In this document: positions 1 through 9,089 of the stretch, one piece after another
Numbering within the stretch: the stretch's first letter is position 1
Layout of the letters: every line of letters begins with the position of its first letter
Origin: Euglena gracilis
Lineage: Eukaryota > Euglenida > Euglenophyceae > Euglenales
Reading direction: 5' to 3'
NCBI GenBank assembly: GCA_039621445.1
Contig: CP154955.1
Location: forward strand, 22,964,064-23,028,063
DNA: 64,000 bases
The notes under the pieces: generated by a model
Databases searched by the model: none
What the model saw: the letters and a program-made list of their open reading frames with translations, nothing else
Told to the model about the DNA's origin: nothing
Made by a program: the position numbers and the translations under genes

Positions 1-467
1 GGGCAACACACCCCAAGAAGCGGCGGCTGGCCTACGACTCCAACACCACACGACACCATCGAGCGCTGCTGGGCTACCTGCTCCCTGTCGCGGCCGAGTT
101 CTCGCGCAGACAAGGAGGACCAGGACCTTGGCCGTGTCACCTGCACAGTGGCTGAACGGAGTAGCTCACCGTTGAGAAGCGCTGCCGCGCTCGTACACCC
201 TCGCCGACCTTGTCTCGGACGCCGGCGCTGCCTTCGACAAACAGCGTCGCACCCTGCATTTGCTGGTACAAGCAAACCACTCTGAGCGCTGCCGCCGCTT
301 CCGCGCTGCACTCCCTCGCCTGTGGAAAGACGACATCGGCGTGGTTCAGCGATGGTTGCGGGCAGACAGCCTTCCGTGGGGCTCGGGGCCGGTGCTGGAT
401 GCCTCGGAGCATCAGTGCATGACGCCTACCGAGGCGGATTCGGCTGTCCACCTCTTCTGGGTGGAGG

Positions 468-1680
468 GTGATGCGGCAACATGAGGCTGTGGACGCCGAT
501 GCACGCTGGCAGGCATTCCTCGACACCTCATTTGGCGACCACATCCCCTCCGCAGTTTGGACGTCAGCAAGGTTGACAGCCAATCGAGTGCAGACCGCGG
601 TGCGCGCCATGTGGGAAGCCGCCTCACCAGGCACAATGGGCGACCCCATCGCGGTGTGGCGATCATTACCTTCCTTCCCTGTGGCCCCAGGAGACTGAGC
701 GCTTGCTGGCGCTCGTCGAGGAGGAGGTGCGATTGCCAGCCACTTGGCTGGAACCCTACGTGGTCATGATTCCGAAGTCCGGCGGCGGTACGCGGCCACA
801 AGACCAACCTCCCATCATCTTGGAGGTGGTATACCGGATCTGGGCAAAGGGGACAGTGCAGCTGTGGACGACTACACTGCAGCAGTGCACCCTGTGTGAC
901 GCAGCCTTCGGGTTCCGGGCGAACCGCGGGACGCTGCTCGCCGCACAGGTGGTGTTCGACCTGCTCCACATGCAGCGCAAGCGGCGGGCAGGGCTGTGGC
1001 TGGCGTCTTTCGACCTGACGAAATGCTTCGAGTCGCTGCCGTGGTGGGCCGTCTTCTGCATCCTGCAGGCAGTTGACGTGAGGGAGAACATCGAGCGGTG
1101 CTTCCAGGCCTTCTGTCGCGACGTGAACCGGCGGTTCCGGTACGGATCCATCCTCGGCGACGCCTGGCGCGCTGCTAATGGCCTGGCACAGGGTTGCCCC
1201 GCTAGCCCGAACTTGTTGAATGTGCTGTTAGGGACGTTCCAACGTTGGGCGTCGGTGGAGCAGCTGGGCGTCGACATAGGCGGTCTGCATGTGGCATCGG
1301 TGAGCTTCGTTGGAGACTTCGTCTTCACCATTCCCACGCGATCTGCGCTGGGGAAGCTGATCGTGGCATACCTGCGCTGGTGCGACCTGCTGGGTGTGCT
1401 AATGACAAAGGTGCAGGTTTGATACTCCTTGGGGCCGGGCTGGGCGGTTTCGGCAAGCAACTCGATAATCCTGACCACCTCCAGCTTCCGCTTCGTCGGC
1501 ATTTGGATCGGTCTGCCGGACTGTGCAGAGGCAGCGGCGTACTGGCGCCCTCGGCTGGGGAAGGCCGTGGCGACAGCGCAGTGTGTCCGCGGGCTGCCTC
1601 TCCCGGCTTCCCTCTCCGCCGTGCTGTGGCGCTGCACCATGCTGCCACACGTGCTCTACGGTTGTTAGCTCCGTCCCCTT
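468..1680 (+). pseudogene. LINE-1: decayed non-LTR reverse transcriptase fragment
   Basis: This is a non-LTR (LINE-type) reverse transcriptase broken into several frames. 468-698 keeps an upstream helical segment. 703-1422 is the longest open piece and carries the palm, with a PKSGGGTRPQDQPP block, SFDLTKCFESLPWW (motif A, catalytic Asp) and NGLAQGCPASPNLLN (motif B). 1429-1668 continues into the thumb and ends in a LPHVLYGC segment. Motif C should read Y/F-x-D-D but reads FVGD, so one catalytic aspartate is gone. Frame changes occur near 700 and 1425. The sequence is GC-rich, unlike the LINE-2 copy to its right, so I treat it as a different family. No flanking duplication was found, and the 5' end may lie outside the window. 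Confidence 0.75.
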
Positions 1681-1752
1681 GTGTACCAGGCAGCATGAAC
1701 ATGGCACTGTGAATAGCAGCAGACTGCAAAATGTACAATGTCATGCCAGATA

Positions 1753-2289
1753 GTACATTTCCATCTTCTGCAATAAAAACTTTTTTCCCACACCCTTATA
1801 ATCAGAGGATTCACGGTGGGTAGCACATCTTCACCCAAACCGCGCCCCGGGCCCAGGGAAAGGTCTCTTTTGGCACTCGCCACAAGAGGAACCCCCTTGT
1901 GACTCCCTGCCGCCACAGGTCGCGGGTAGCTTATACTGTGGGTGTAATGTGCAAAACAGTGTTGTAAGGGTGCGGCGGTTGGTTTGCGGAAGATGAGCAA
2001 AGGTCACCTTCAATATATATTGGGCGGGGAGGGGGGCGTTTGTACCTCTTTTGCCACTGGATGGCTTGTTTGTGTCGTTTTTTTTTTGGCTTTTGTTGTG
2101 TTTTGCTTCTTTGCGTGTCTATGTGACCCATTGATTTGTCTTTGGCTCGGCGTGTGGCTCTGCTCGAGGGGTTACTGGGGGTTACTGAGTTGTGTCTTCT
2201 TTGCTCATTCTTGTAATCTGACCTTGGGGTGCAAACATAGCTGGTGAGAGTTCAAGGTTGGTTATTTGGCTGAGAGTTTGTGCTCAAAG
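1753..2289. other. No gene seen between LINE-1 and LINE-2
   Basis: AT- and T-rich stretches alternate with GC patches, with a short T run near 2080. Short open frames exist here but have no recognisable motif or family resemblance. This may include the 3' untranslated tail of LINE-2, which runs leftward. Confidence 0.4.
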
Positions 2290-2369
2290 GCCTTCAGACA
2301 GAATACGGTGAGTGGGCGGAAGACAGGGTGATCTCATCTTTGGAAGAATCCAAGCTCAAAACGAGCTGT

Positions 2370-3542
2370 CTACTGATTTCTCTGATAAGTGTGAAGGACA
2401 GGCCTTGCCAAATGTCTGCTTCTGCGGCCCGCCGTTGCCACCCTTCCCGCTGCCCCAGAAGGGCTTTGAGGAGGGTGGCCATCAAGGAGCGCGCTTCTTG
2501 TCCAATGTCCCCGTAGCAATCCATAGCCCAGTCTTTGGCATGTTGCATCATATTTGGTATGCTTTTCAGCCTCCTGACGTGTTTGCCATTGTGAAAGGCT
2601 TTCTGCACTTCGGAGCGCATGACTTTGCGCAAGGGTGTGGCGGCTTGTCACATCCACTGAAACGGGTCCATCACTGTCCAAGCGAGGAATGAAGATGTCC
2701 CCAGGCCGGGAACGGTCATCAGCTCGTTGTTCTTTACGGGCTGTAAATCCTGCCTTCTGTGTTGTGGTTGTCAGAAAATTTTGGACAGCCCCGTGCCGCC
2801 GGGTGATGAAGTTTGATTTGCAGCAAACGAGGTGGTGTCCGAGAAAGTCTGACGGTCCAAAGCATTTGGGACAGAGGGTGGGATCGGATTCCATTGGTGT
2901 GAGAGTCATTCCGAGGGACCAACGAAGTGTGCAGCAGAATTCAGCCGTGGGCAACAGGGTGCGGAGTCCTTGAGATGGTGTCAAAGCGGCCCACGCCATA
3001 GCATGCGGTTGGCATTGGCTTGCAAAACGTACAGCAGCAGGTCCATTCAATGTGTCTCGAAGGGTTTTCTGGCGGGCAAGCATGCTCTGCTGGTTCCACC
3101 AACGTTCTGAATTGTGTGGAGACTGTGCCTGAGGGATCAGGTTTTTGTCCCTGGCCCACTGTGGCAGTGGAGCCATTTGACCAAGATCATCCAGGGCTGT
3201 CCGTAAACAATCGTCGGCGTCCTTGGGAAGGATGTCCATGGCAGCAGGCAGTCCCAAGACAGAGGGAGGAGCTCTTCGACAAAAGTGCACCGCTTGAGAC
3301 AATCTGGCAGGCACACGTTGAAATAATGTATCCGAGATCCCCAGTCCACCGCATCTGATGGCCAGGGAAACTTGCAGCCATTCTTCTGGGGTGCAAGGGG
3401 AGCCGACTATGCCACTGAATGTTTCCCGAATAATTCCCGATAATGTCTTGCATGCCGCTGTTGCAGAGGAGATTTTGCAGGCGCGCAAGAGGTCATTCAC
3501 TTTGCAAGCGGATAAGCAAAACCGAAGCAAGGTGAATTTCAC
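2370..3542 (-). CDS. LINE-2 C-terminal part: zinc-knuckle and possible endonuclease-like domain
   Basis: This 390-codon open frame is the 3' end of a LINE ORF2-type protein. The N-terminal half (ACKTLSGIIRETF..., RCGGLGISD) resembles the region downstream of the RT thumb. Then comes a C-x2-C-x9-H-x4-C zinc-knuckle-like cluster (CPKCFGPSDFLGHHLVC). A RPGDIFIP...DGPVSVDVT segment follows, of the kind seen at the C end of many non-LTR elements. It may be a restriction-like endonuclease core, but I cannot verify the catalytic set. The RT palm of the same element continues to the right (3713-4092), where element A has inserted. It is intact as a frame but is only a fragment of the gene. The nominal start is arbitrary because the frame is entered from upstream. 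Confidence 0.65.
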   Translation of the reverse strand: MKFTLLRFCLSACKVNDLLRACKISSATAACKTLSGIIRETFSGIVGSPCTPEEWLQVSLAIRCGGLGISDTLFQRVPARLSQAVHFCRRAPPSVLGLPAAMDILPKDADDCLRTALDDLGQMAPLPQWARDKNLIPQAQSPHNSERWWNQQSMLARQKTLRDTLNGPAAVRFASQCQPHAMAWAALTPSQGLRTLLPTAEFCCTLRWSLGMTLTPMESDPTLCPKCFGPSDFLGHHLVCCKSNFITRRHGAVQNFLTTTTQKAGFTARKEQRADDRSRPGDIFIPRLDSDGPVSVDVTSRHTLAQSHALRSAESLSQWQTRQEAEKHTKYDATCQRLGYGLLRGHWTRSALLDGHPPQSPSGAAGRVATAGRRSRHLARPVLHTYQRNQ

Positions 3543-3712
3543 ATGCGATTGAGGTAGGTGCTGAAGTACTGTGCAAGAACGTCGGATGTCTTCAATGCGC
3601 TTATTCCAAACTTATTCACAGAAGCGGTCATCTTGGGTGGTGGACAGGGAACCACAAAACTTTCAGACCAGAACCAGCAACAAAGGCGGTCAGTGGTATT
3701 TGATGTAAGGGG

Positions 3713-4092
3713 CTATCCTGTGGCGTGAAGGGGGAATGCAAGGAAGGATACAAGGGGGAAATGCAGGGAAGGATACAAGGATACAAGGGGGAATACACCT
3801 TCTGTTGATGTGAACGCTGGTCCCCACAATCGACATTTTGCAGGGTTCACGGCCAACCCAAGCGTGGCTGCCTCGCGAATAAGAAAGGCGAGGGCATTGT
3901 GCAATTGGGCTGGCGATCCCAGCAGATGGGCATCATCCAAGTACCACCCCTGCCATTCGATCAAAGGTGAGAGGCCCTCACAAAGGTCTTGCACACCCCA
4001 GGCGAAAGCTGCAGGTCCGCATGGGTGGCCTTGTTGAGCTCCCCTCTGGGAAGGCAGACAATGTTTTCCACAAATACAGCTTGTTGTGTTTG
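3713..4092 (-). pseudogene. LINE-2 reverse transcriptase palm, 3' side of the element A insertion
   Basis: Read leftward from the insertion point, this carries the RT motif B block GAQQGHPCGPAAFAWGVQ and motif C WYLDDAHLLG (Y-L-D-D, both aspartates present). An AVNPAKCRLWG segment follows, typical of non-LTR RTs. The matching upstream half (motif A) lies at 27892-28463 on the same strand, 23.8 kb away. Element A sits exactly between them, flanked by GTTTG. A frame change lies between the junction and motif B, so LINE-2 was already decaying or decayed afterwards. Downstream, another frame change leads into the 2370-3542 frame. Confidence 0.75.
4088..4092. other. Target site duplication of element A, left copy (GTTTG)
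   Basis: GTTTG sits immediately left of the 5' LTR and again immediately right of the 3' LTR at 27887-27891. A 5-bp duplication is usual for Ty3/gypsy integrases. It lies inside the LINE-2 RT coding sequence. Confidence 0.9.
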
Positions 4093-4503
4093 TGTGTACC
4101 AGGCACGATCCCAGCTCTGTGGGAAACCTGCAGAGTCTGGATCCGTCACAATCTGACGGCTGTGATGAACACAGCCTGACGATCGTGGCAGATCCTATGG
4201 GATTTAGCGACACGTATCACACGTGCCTGCGTGATCTCTTTTCCTCACAGGTGGTATTCTATTCTTCACATTTTGATTGTTTTGAAGCAAGAGGATTAAC
4301 CTCTGAAAAGACTGAACTCGACTGTGAAGGAAAATCCTTCTACAGCGCCTTGCTTTGTGCTCTGCCTTAGCATAGGGGAATTGGGAAAAGGGCTTTTGTT
4401 ACTCCAAGGATTTTTACTCACCTAAGTAGGTGCGCACCAGGAGAAAGCGAAACAGGCTTTTCCGGGACAAAAGGGGTCAAAGGGAAGTCCTTGGACGTAC
4501 ACT
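4093..4503 (+). repeat. 5' LTR of element A
   Basis: It is 411 bp, begins TGTGTACC and ends GTACACT, and is identical to 27476-27886. It contains three small perfect hairpins: 4158-4176 (GGCTGTG around ATGAA), 4290-4304 (AGAGG around ATTAA) and 4326-4340 (GAAGGA around AAA). A CACAGGTGGTATTCT box at 4246-4260 is shared with the D and I LTRs and, in part, with the E LTR. Confidence 0.95.
4231..4260 (+). promoter_or_regulatory. Conserved pyrimidine tract-CACAG box in the LTR, candidate (trans-)splice acceptor
   Basis: CTCTTTTCCTCACAG is followed by GTGGTATTC. The D LTRs (29490-29516; 47421-47442 on the minus strand) and the I LTR (about 63149-63175, minus) have a different pyrimidine tract but the same CACAG|GTGGTATT. 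E (61142-61153, minus) keeps CAGGTGGTATT. A pyrimidine tract ending in CAG is the form of a 3' splice site. In a dinoflagellate this would be where a spliced leader is added. Function is inferred. Confidence 0.45.
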
Positions 4504-4520
4504 TGGTAGCAGATTTAGGC
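4504..4520 (+). other. Primer binding site of element A
   Basis: TGGTAGCAGATTTAGGC directly abuts the LTR. The first ten bases would pair with the 3' end of an initiator-methionine-type tRNA ending TCTGCTACCA. D has TGGTATCAGATTGG and E has TGGTAGCAGATTCGG at the same place. Confidence 0.7.
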
Positions 4521-4757
4521 AACGATCCTACACAGACGTTCCACACAGAGAAACTCTGTGGTTGACTGGTGGTGAGGATCGTACTGAGCCGTGAAACACG
4601 GTGAAAGTACTGTTCCTGGCCCCTAGCCAACCTTTAAGCAAGGATACAGGTCTCAGAAGGCTCTGTTCGGTAATCGCCGATACAACCTTTCTGGTCCCTG
4701 TTTCTCTGCTTATTTGTGTGAATTTTTGGGTTTTTGCCTTTTTACCCATCTCAAAAG
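4521..4757 (+). other. 5' leader of element A
   Basis: This is the untranslated leader between the primer site and gag. It includes the box CTCTGTTCG|GTAATC at 4661-4675. Its counterparts in D and E read TTCTGTACG|GTATTA and CTCTGTGCG|GTATAC, so the GTA is kept while neighbours vary. This could be a splice donor or part of a packaging signal. Confidence 0.45.
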
Positions 4758-7700
4758 ATGCAGAGCACAAGCCCCAACCCCAAATTTGATTATGACTTGT
4801 TGATGAGTTCATTGAGCAATTGTGATGAAGATTGCGGGGATTGGAACGGTTTGAATGAAACAAGTTCCAATTCCCGACCCCCCAAGCAAGAAGAAGGCAA
4901 TTTGACTCATTTGTCATTGTCAAAAGGCGAAACGCCTTTATTGTTGCATGGGGGTAATGAGCCCTCTTCATCATCATTGTCATTGATTGTGCGGGATGTA
5001 GGTGGCAAAATGCCTTCCTCCATCCCGCTTCACCCATCATTGATACGGCGAGGGGATGAACCCCTTGCATCCTCACACTTGGTTACTCATGTTACCCATG
5101 AACAAAGTGAGGGGTATTTGCCCTTTGCTCTGTTCACACCCAAAAGATCCCCGGTGGAAGCACCGGTGGGCCTTTTGGAGTGCAACTCGGTGGAAACACC
5201 GTGTTTTTTCCAACCCCCCGCTCAATTACCACCCCCCACACCATTTCACGCTTTGCCGGGATTACCTGCGGAAGCTGCGGTTTTCCCTGCATTGCCATGG
5301 AACCCAGATATGCGTCTGGTGGTACCGGAAATCTCTGGTGCCGTTTCCATTGTGGAGGACTATGAGGAAGATTTGAGGGATAACCTCACCCCCGGTGATG
5401 TTTACCGAATTCTCGGTCAACTCCCAGCGGATCACCCGCTGAGTAAGCAAATTTTGCATGTCCACCAATACGTTGCGGAATGTGCAACCATGCTCAACAA
5501 AGTTTTGCAGTTTGATGAGGACAATCAAAGGGTTGCCAACACCAAACTGGAATGTTGCTGGAATTATTTGCAGGAAATCGGCAAATATTGCCAACACAAT
5601 TTTGAAAATGCGGGGAAAGACCTTCAGCATTTTCGAGAAAGTGTTGACAGTATTTTGCGCATCCAACTTTCACAAAATTTCCAACAAATCAGCGAAATGC
5701 TGCATGAAGCGGAAACGCGGAATGATTCCAAGTTTCTGCACGTGCAAGATGGTATGAGCCATCTTTTTGGCAAAGTGGAATCATGTTCAACCATGCTACT
5801 ACAATTGCAGCAGCAGTTACAAGCGCAAAATGCCACCCCCAAAATGCCGGAAATCGGTAACTTTGTCGCGGTTGAGCATTTTGCCACACTTACCACTTCT
5901 TTCCAAGAAGCCCAACAACGGATTTTGCATCTTGGCTCGGAAGTCGAGCACTTGAAGCAATTTCAGGCGAAAGTGCAAGAAAATTTTGTTCCCCGTACGC
6001 AAATCCAGATTTTGGTGGAACGAATTACACACTTGGAGCGAAAATCCTGCCATTGTGCCGCAAATCAGGATGGATTAACCACCTTGAACGCGAAAATCGC
6101 GGATTGCACACAACGGTTGGATTTCACCCAACAACAAATGCAAACGGACATTGGCGGTATTAATGCCACCGTTGTCGGTTTGCAGGAGCATGTTTCTGCA
6201 CTTTCCAAGCGAATTCCCGACATTAGTGGTATCCAGGCCGCTATTGGGGAATTACAAACCCGTTGCACCTTGTTGTCCACCACGGTGACGGAAATCCGCT
6301 CACTACCCCCCATTTCGCGTGCTCGGATATCCGAGTCACCGGAATTTCGCTCATTTTATGACAAAGTGCTTGGTGACAACAAGGAAACCTTGCAAGCATT
6401 TTGTACAAGTTTGCTTCAAATTGAGGAAAGCGTGAATCGGAATGCCCGATCCATGCAAGATGAGGTTTCTCGGTTGGATGGACGAATTTCTGCGTTGTTG
6501 GAAAAGCCAACCGCGGAAAATTCGCGCACCACCGTGGAAACCCCCACCAAGTCACTCCACCAATTGCAAACTGTTTCAAATGCGGTGAAAGCGCTTGCGG
6601 GTCAACTCCGGAATGTGGAGGAGTCCCAAGGAAATCTTGCCCAAGAATTACAATTGGTTTCTGAAAAGTTGCCACACTTGGAAGATTTTTCCCGTTACCG
6701 CAAACGCATTAGGCATTTGGAGACTGAGGTTGACCGTATTTGCGGCCAACTCCAGTTGGTGGAACATTTGGAAGAAACGGTGCATGACTTGTCCGCGAGT
6801 TTGGATAAAATGTCCACTCCGATACCGGTTGTGCCACCATCCACCGCGGTAAGCGCTGCGGTTGGTATTCCAAATGTCCCGGAATCGCGTTCTCAAATTA
6901 CCATTTCTGGAGTAGGAATCCCTACATCCACCGCGAATTTGGTACAACCACCCGCGAAAACGCGAATTGTACCACCTTTGCATTTGCCCACACCACAAAC
7001 TCACTCTTCGCACGACATTTCCGATGAGGAAATTGACCCCCCACTCGAAAATTCGAGTCTCCACCAAGAAATTCAACATTCCAACCTTGTACGAGGAATG
7101 AGCCAACACCCCACACCTGGTATTGGTCATGTGTCGCAATCGCGATCATACCAACAACCGAAGGGTTCTGGAATGCCAGACCACCCATCAGGTTTTCGGC
7201 GGGAAACCCGCCCCACTGAGAGGATTTCACCACATTTTTCGCAATTCCCGCAGGAAAATCCTGCCAACCTTACACTTGGTGCGGGAAATCCTGCACGGGT
7301 TACACGTGGAGCGGAAAATCCGCGAAACGCGTTTGGTGTTAAGAATTACCCTGACCCAAACCCCTGGAATACCACCGAGGGTCAGCGGGTTACTCAGAGA
7401 GACTTCAAGGGCACCATCGCAATCGCGAACAAGGTGAAGCCCCAATGGGACGGGGATCCAACCACATGGAGACAATTTTTTCGGGACTGGGAGTACTATT
7501 GGGCACTAAAGGGACCCACCCAAGACCCGAATCCCGAGGTAGTCAAGATGGAATTCATCGATTGCCTACCGAGGGAGGAGCGAGAACGCGCACGCAATTT
7601 GGTGATACGTAATGGCGTATCATTCGATGACCTGGTTGAGCAATACGCTTCAACCAATTCAAGTCTGGTCACCAGGATTACCCTGGAGAAGAAGTGGCGA

Positions 7701-8834
7701 CAAAGCGCGCCATCGGATCGCAAATGGAAATCCATTGACCTTTGGTATGCCAAATGGTTAGCACTTGCTTCCGAAGTTGATGAACTTAGCGAGAAGCAAA
7801 TGCGCGAACAATTCGATGCGGTTTTGTTGCATTTCACACCATCCCTCGTGAAGGATATCCATCGCGAGGAGTTGGCAGGGCATGAGATGACTCTTGCCCA
7901 ACGTTGGAATTATGTGTCAAAACAACTCAAGCTCACACAAGTTTTGGGACAAATACAGTCCGCTTTCCAAACGCATCCCACCGCAGGAATCCCTGCGGGT
8001 GCGGTTAATGCATTGCAAAAATCACCCATGTCACCAAGATCACCCACCACGGGACCGAAAACGCGGAATCAGCGTTCTTCGGACCAGGGCACGGATAAAC
8101 TGTGCTTTTTGTGCAACAAATCTGGTCACATGTCTCGGGAATGCCCGAATCCCGATGCGCGAAAGCGTATTGGAAGCCCAAGGGGCTCGAACTCCTCACG
8201 GGGATCGGGTTCCTCGGCGTTTTCACGTCAATCGGCAGTTTCACGGTCTTCGGAGAACCGCTTTAGCGGTAGTAGGCCCAAGTCACCATCGCGTGATGGT
8301 CGGGAAACCCGTCCTTCTCGCGGTCGGTCACCTGGCCCCCCTGCCCGAAAACGGGATTTCAACCGCGATTCTTCACGATCTCGTTCGCGAAGTGGATCAT
8401 CCTCTTCACGCGAGTCAACGGGGAAGTCCCGATACACCGGTCATGGTCGACGGGAAACCCGTTCACCACGACGGTTTGACGGTCGAACGGAATACCGTTC
8501 CCCCCGTTATGCGGAATCCCGCCACAAATCCCGTTGTTCACTTTGCGGTTCCAAAGATCACCACGCATCCAAATGTCCCAGATCTCGTTCTCCCCGGCCC
8601 GGCTACGGAAATCGCGGTAAGCGCCGCGATGACCGTGGTTACTCCTCCAACCGGCAAAAGGTCGGTTTCAAGATATCTTGTTTGGAGGAGGACACCCCGG
8701 CTTCGGGCAGGGAGGGGGATGAGACCTCGGACGGGGAATTTAATGAGGCCCGAATGGCGGTGCGCTCATTGGATTCCATCTATTCCACCAAAAAGTCCGT
8801 TGCCGGCTATGCGGCCGGTTCGGACTTGGAGTAG
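4758..8834 (+). CDS. gag: Gag of element A
   Basis: This is a 1,358-residue structural protein. The frame is open a little further upstream, but the first ATG is at 4758 (MQSTSPNPKFDY). Relatives E (ATG at 60638, minus) and D (mutated to ATT) align at this point. The N-terminal third is proline-rich. A long coiled-coil region follows (about residues 200-700), then a capsid-like block beginning VKPQWDGDPTTWRQFF (about residue 890). A basic Arg/Ser-rich tail holds two CCHC knuckles, CFLCNKSGHMSREC (about residue 1116) and CSLCGSKDHHASKC (about 1260), the usual nucleic-acid-binding end of Gag. It is far longer than a typical Ty3 Gag. RETR motifs recur because small hairpins with sequence CGGGAAACCCG are read in this frame. 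It ends at a UAG, and the same frame stays open behind it into pol. Confidence 0.9.
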   Translation: MQSTSPNPKFDYDLLMSSLSNCDEDCGDWNGLNETSSNSRPPKQEEGNLTHLSLSKGETPLLLHGGNEPSSSSLSLIVRDVGGKMPSSIPLHPSLIRRGDEPLASSHLVTHVTHEQSEGYLPFALFTPKRSPVEAPVGLLECNSVETPCFFQPPAQLPPPTPFHALPGLPAEAAVFPALPWNPDMRLVVPEISGAVSIVEDYEEDLRDNLTPGDVYRILGQLPADHPLSKQILHVHQYVAECATMLNKVLQFDEDNQRVANTKLECCWNYLQEIGKYCQHNFENAGKDLQHFRESVDSILRIQLSQNFQQISEMLHEAETRNDSKFLHVQDGMSHLFGKVESCSTMLLQLQQQLQAQNATPKMPEIGNFVAVEHFATLTTSFQEAQQRILHLGSEVEHLKQFQAKVQENFVPRTQIQILVERITHLERKSCHCAANQDGLTTLNAKIADCTQRLDFTQQQMQTDIGGINATVVGLQEHVSALSKRIPDISGIQAAIGELQTRCTLLSTTVTEIRSLPPISRARISESPEFRSFYDKVLGDNKETLQAFCTSLLQIEESVNRNARSMQDEVSRLDGRISALLEKPTAENSRTTVETPTKSLHQLQTVSNAVKALAGQLRNVEESQGNLAQELQLVSEKLPHLEDFSRYRKRIRHLETEVDRICGQLQLVEHLEETVHDLSASLDKMSTPIPVVPPSTAVSAAVGIPNVPESRSQITISGVGIPTSTANLVQPPAKTRIVPPLHLPTPQTHSSHDISDEEIDPPLENSSLHQEIQHSNLVRGMSQHPTPGIGHVSQSRSYQQPKGSGMPDHPSGFRRETRPTERISPHFSQFPQENPANLTLGAGNPARVTRGAENPRNAFGVKNYPDPNPWNTTEGQRVTQRDFKGTIAIANKVKPQWDGDPTTWRQFFRDWEYYWALKGPTQDPNPEVVKMEFIDCLPREERERARNLVIRNGVSFDDLVEQYASTNSSLVTRITLEKKWRQSAPSDRKWKSIDLWYAKWLALASEVDELSEKQMREQFDAVLLHFTPSLVKDIHREELAGHEMTLAQRWNYVSKQLKLTQVLGQIQSAFQTHPTAGIPAGAVNALQKSPMSPRSPTTGPKTRNQRSSDQGTDKLCFLCNKSGHMSRECPNPDARKRIGSPRGSNSSRGSGSSAFSRQSAVSRSSENRFSGSRPKSPSRDGRETRPSRGRSPGPPARKRDFNRDSSRSRSRSGSSSSRESTGKSRYTGHGRRETRSPRRFDGRTEYRSPRYAESRHKSRCSLCGSKDHHASKCPRSRSPRPGYGNRGKRRDDRGYSSNRQKVGFKISCLEEDTPASGREGDETSDGEFNEARMAVRSLDSIYSTKKSVAGYAAGSDLE

Positions 8835-8870
8835 GGGAGCCCGAGGTCCGAGGGCACGGACCTCTGGGCT
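8832..8870 (+). promoter_or_regulatory. Gag UAG codon plus 13-bp stem-loop, candidate readthrough signal
   Basis: Three bases after the UAG (8832-8834) a stem starts: 8838-8850 (AGCCC GAGGTCCG) pairs with 8857-8870 (CGGACCTC T GGGCT), with a one-base bulge and a 6-nt loop. Pol lies in the same frame as gag, so suppression of one stop codon, not frameshifting, would give Gag-Pol. The block is identical in D (42997-43035, minus), although the two copies differ at many sites on both sides. This layout is known from gammaretroviral gag UAG readthrough. Its use here is inferred. Confidence 0.6.
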
Positions 8871-9089
8871 GATGAACAGATGGAGGTAAGACCTGATCAA
8901 CCTTACCCCCCCTGCCCATCCGCCTTCACGGTCAGTACCCGGAATTATTTCGGGTCCCCTACCCCCCACTCCACATTTCCGCTCGGAATGCTGAGCAAAG
9001 TGGGAAAGGGTTCATGGGAGAGCTGGCATGCAAACGTATTTCCGCCAGACCCTTCACTTTGCATCTTTGCATCTCATGCAGCACTTTGA
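8835..9089 (+). other. Open linker between gag UAG and an in-frame TGA before the protease
   Basis: 84 codons are open in the gag/pol frame and start with GSPRSEGTDLWADEQMEV. They end at a TGA (9087-9089) just before the protease. D has the same linker. There the region around the TGA reads through as coding (VQAEIKIQNF in place of L-stop-IRIQNF), so the TGA looks like a private mutation of A. Confidence 0.6.
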
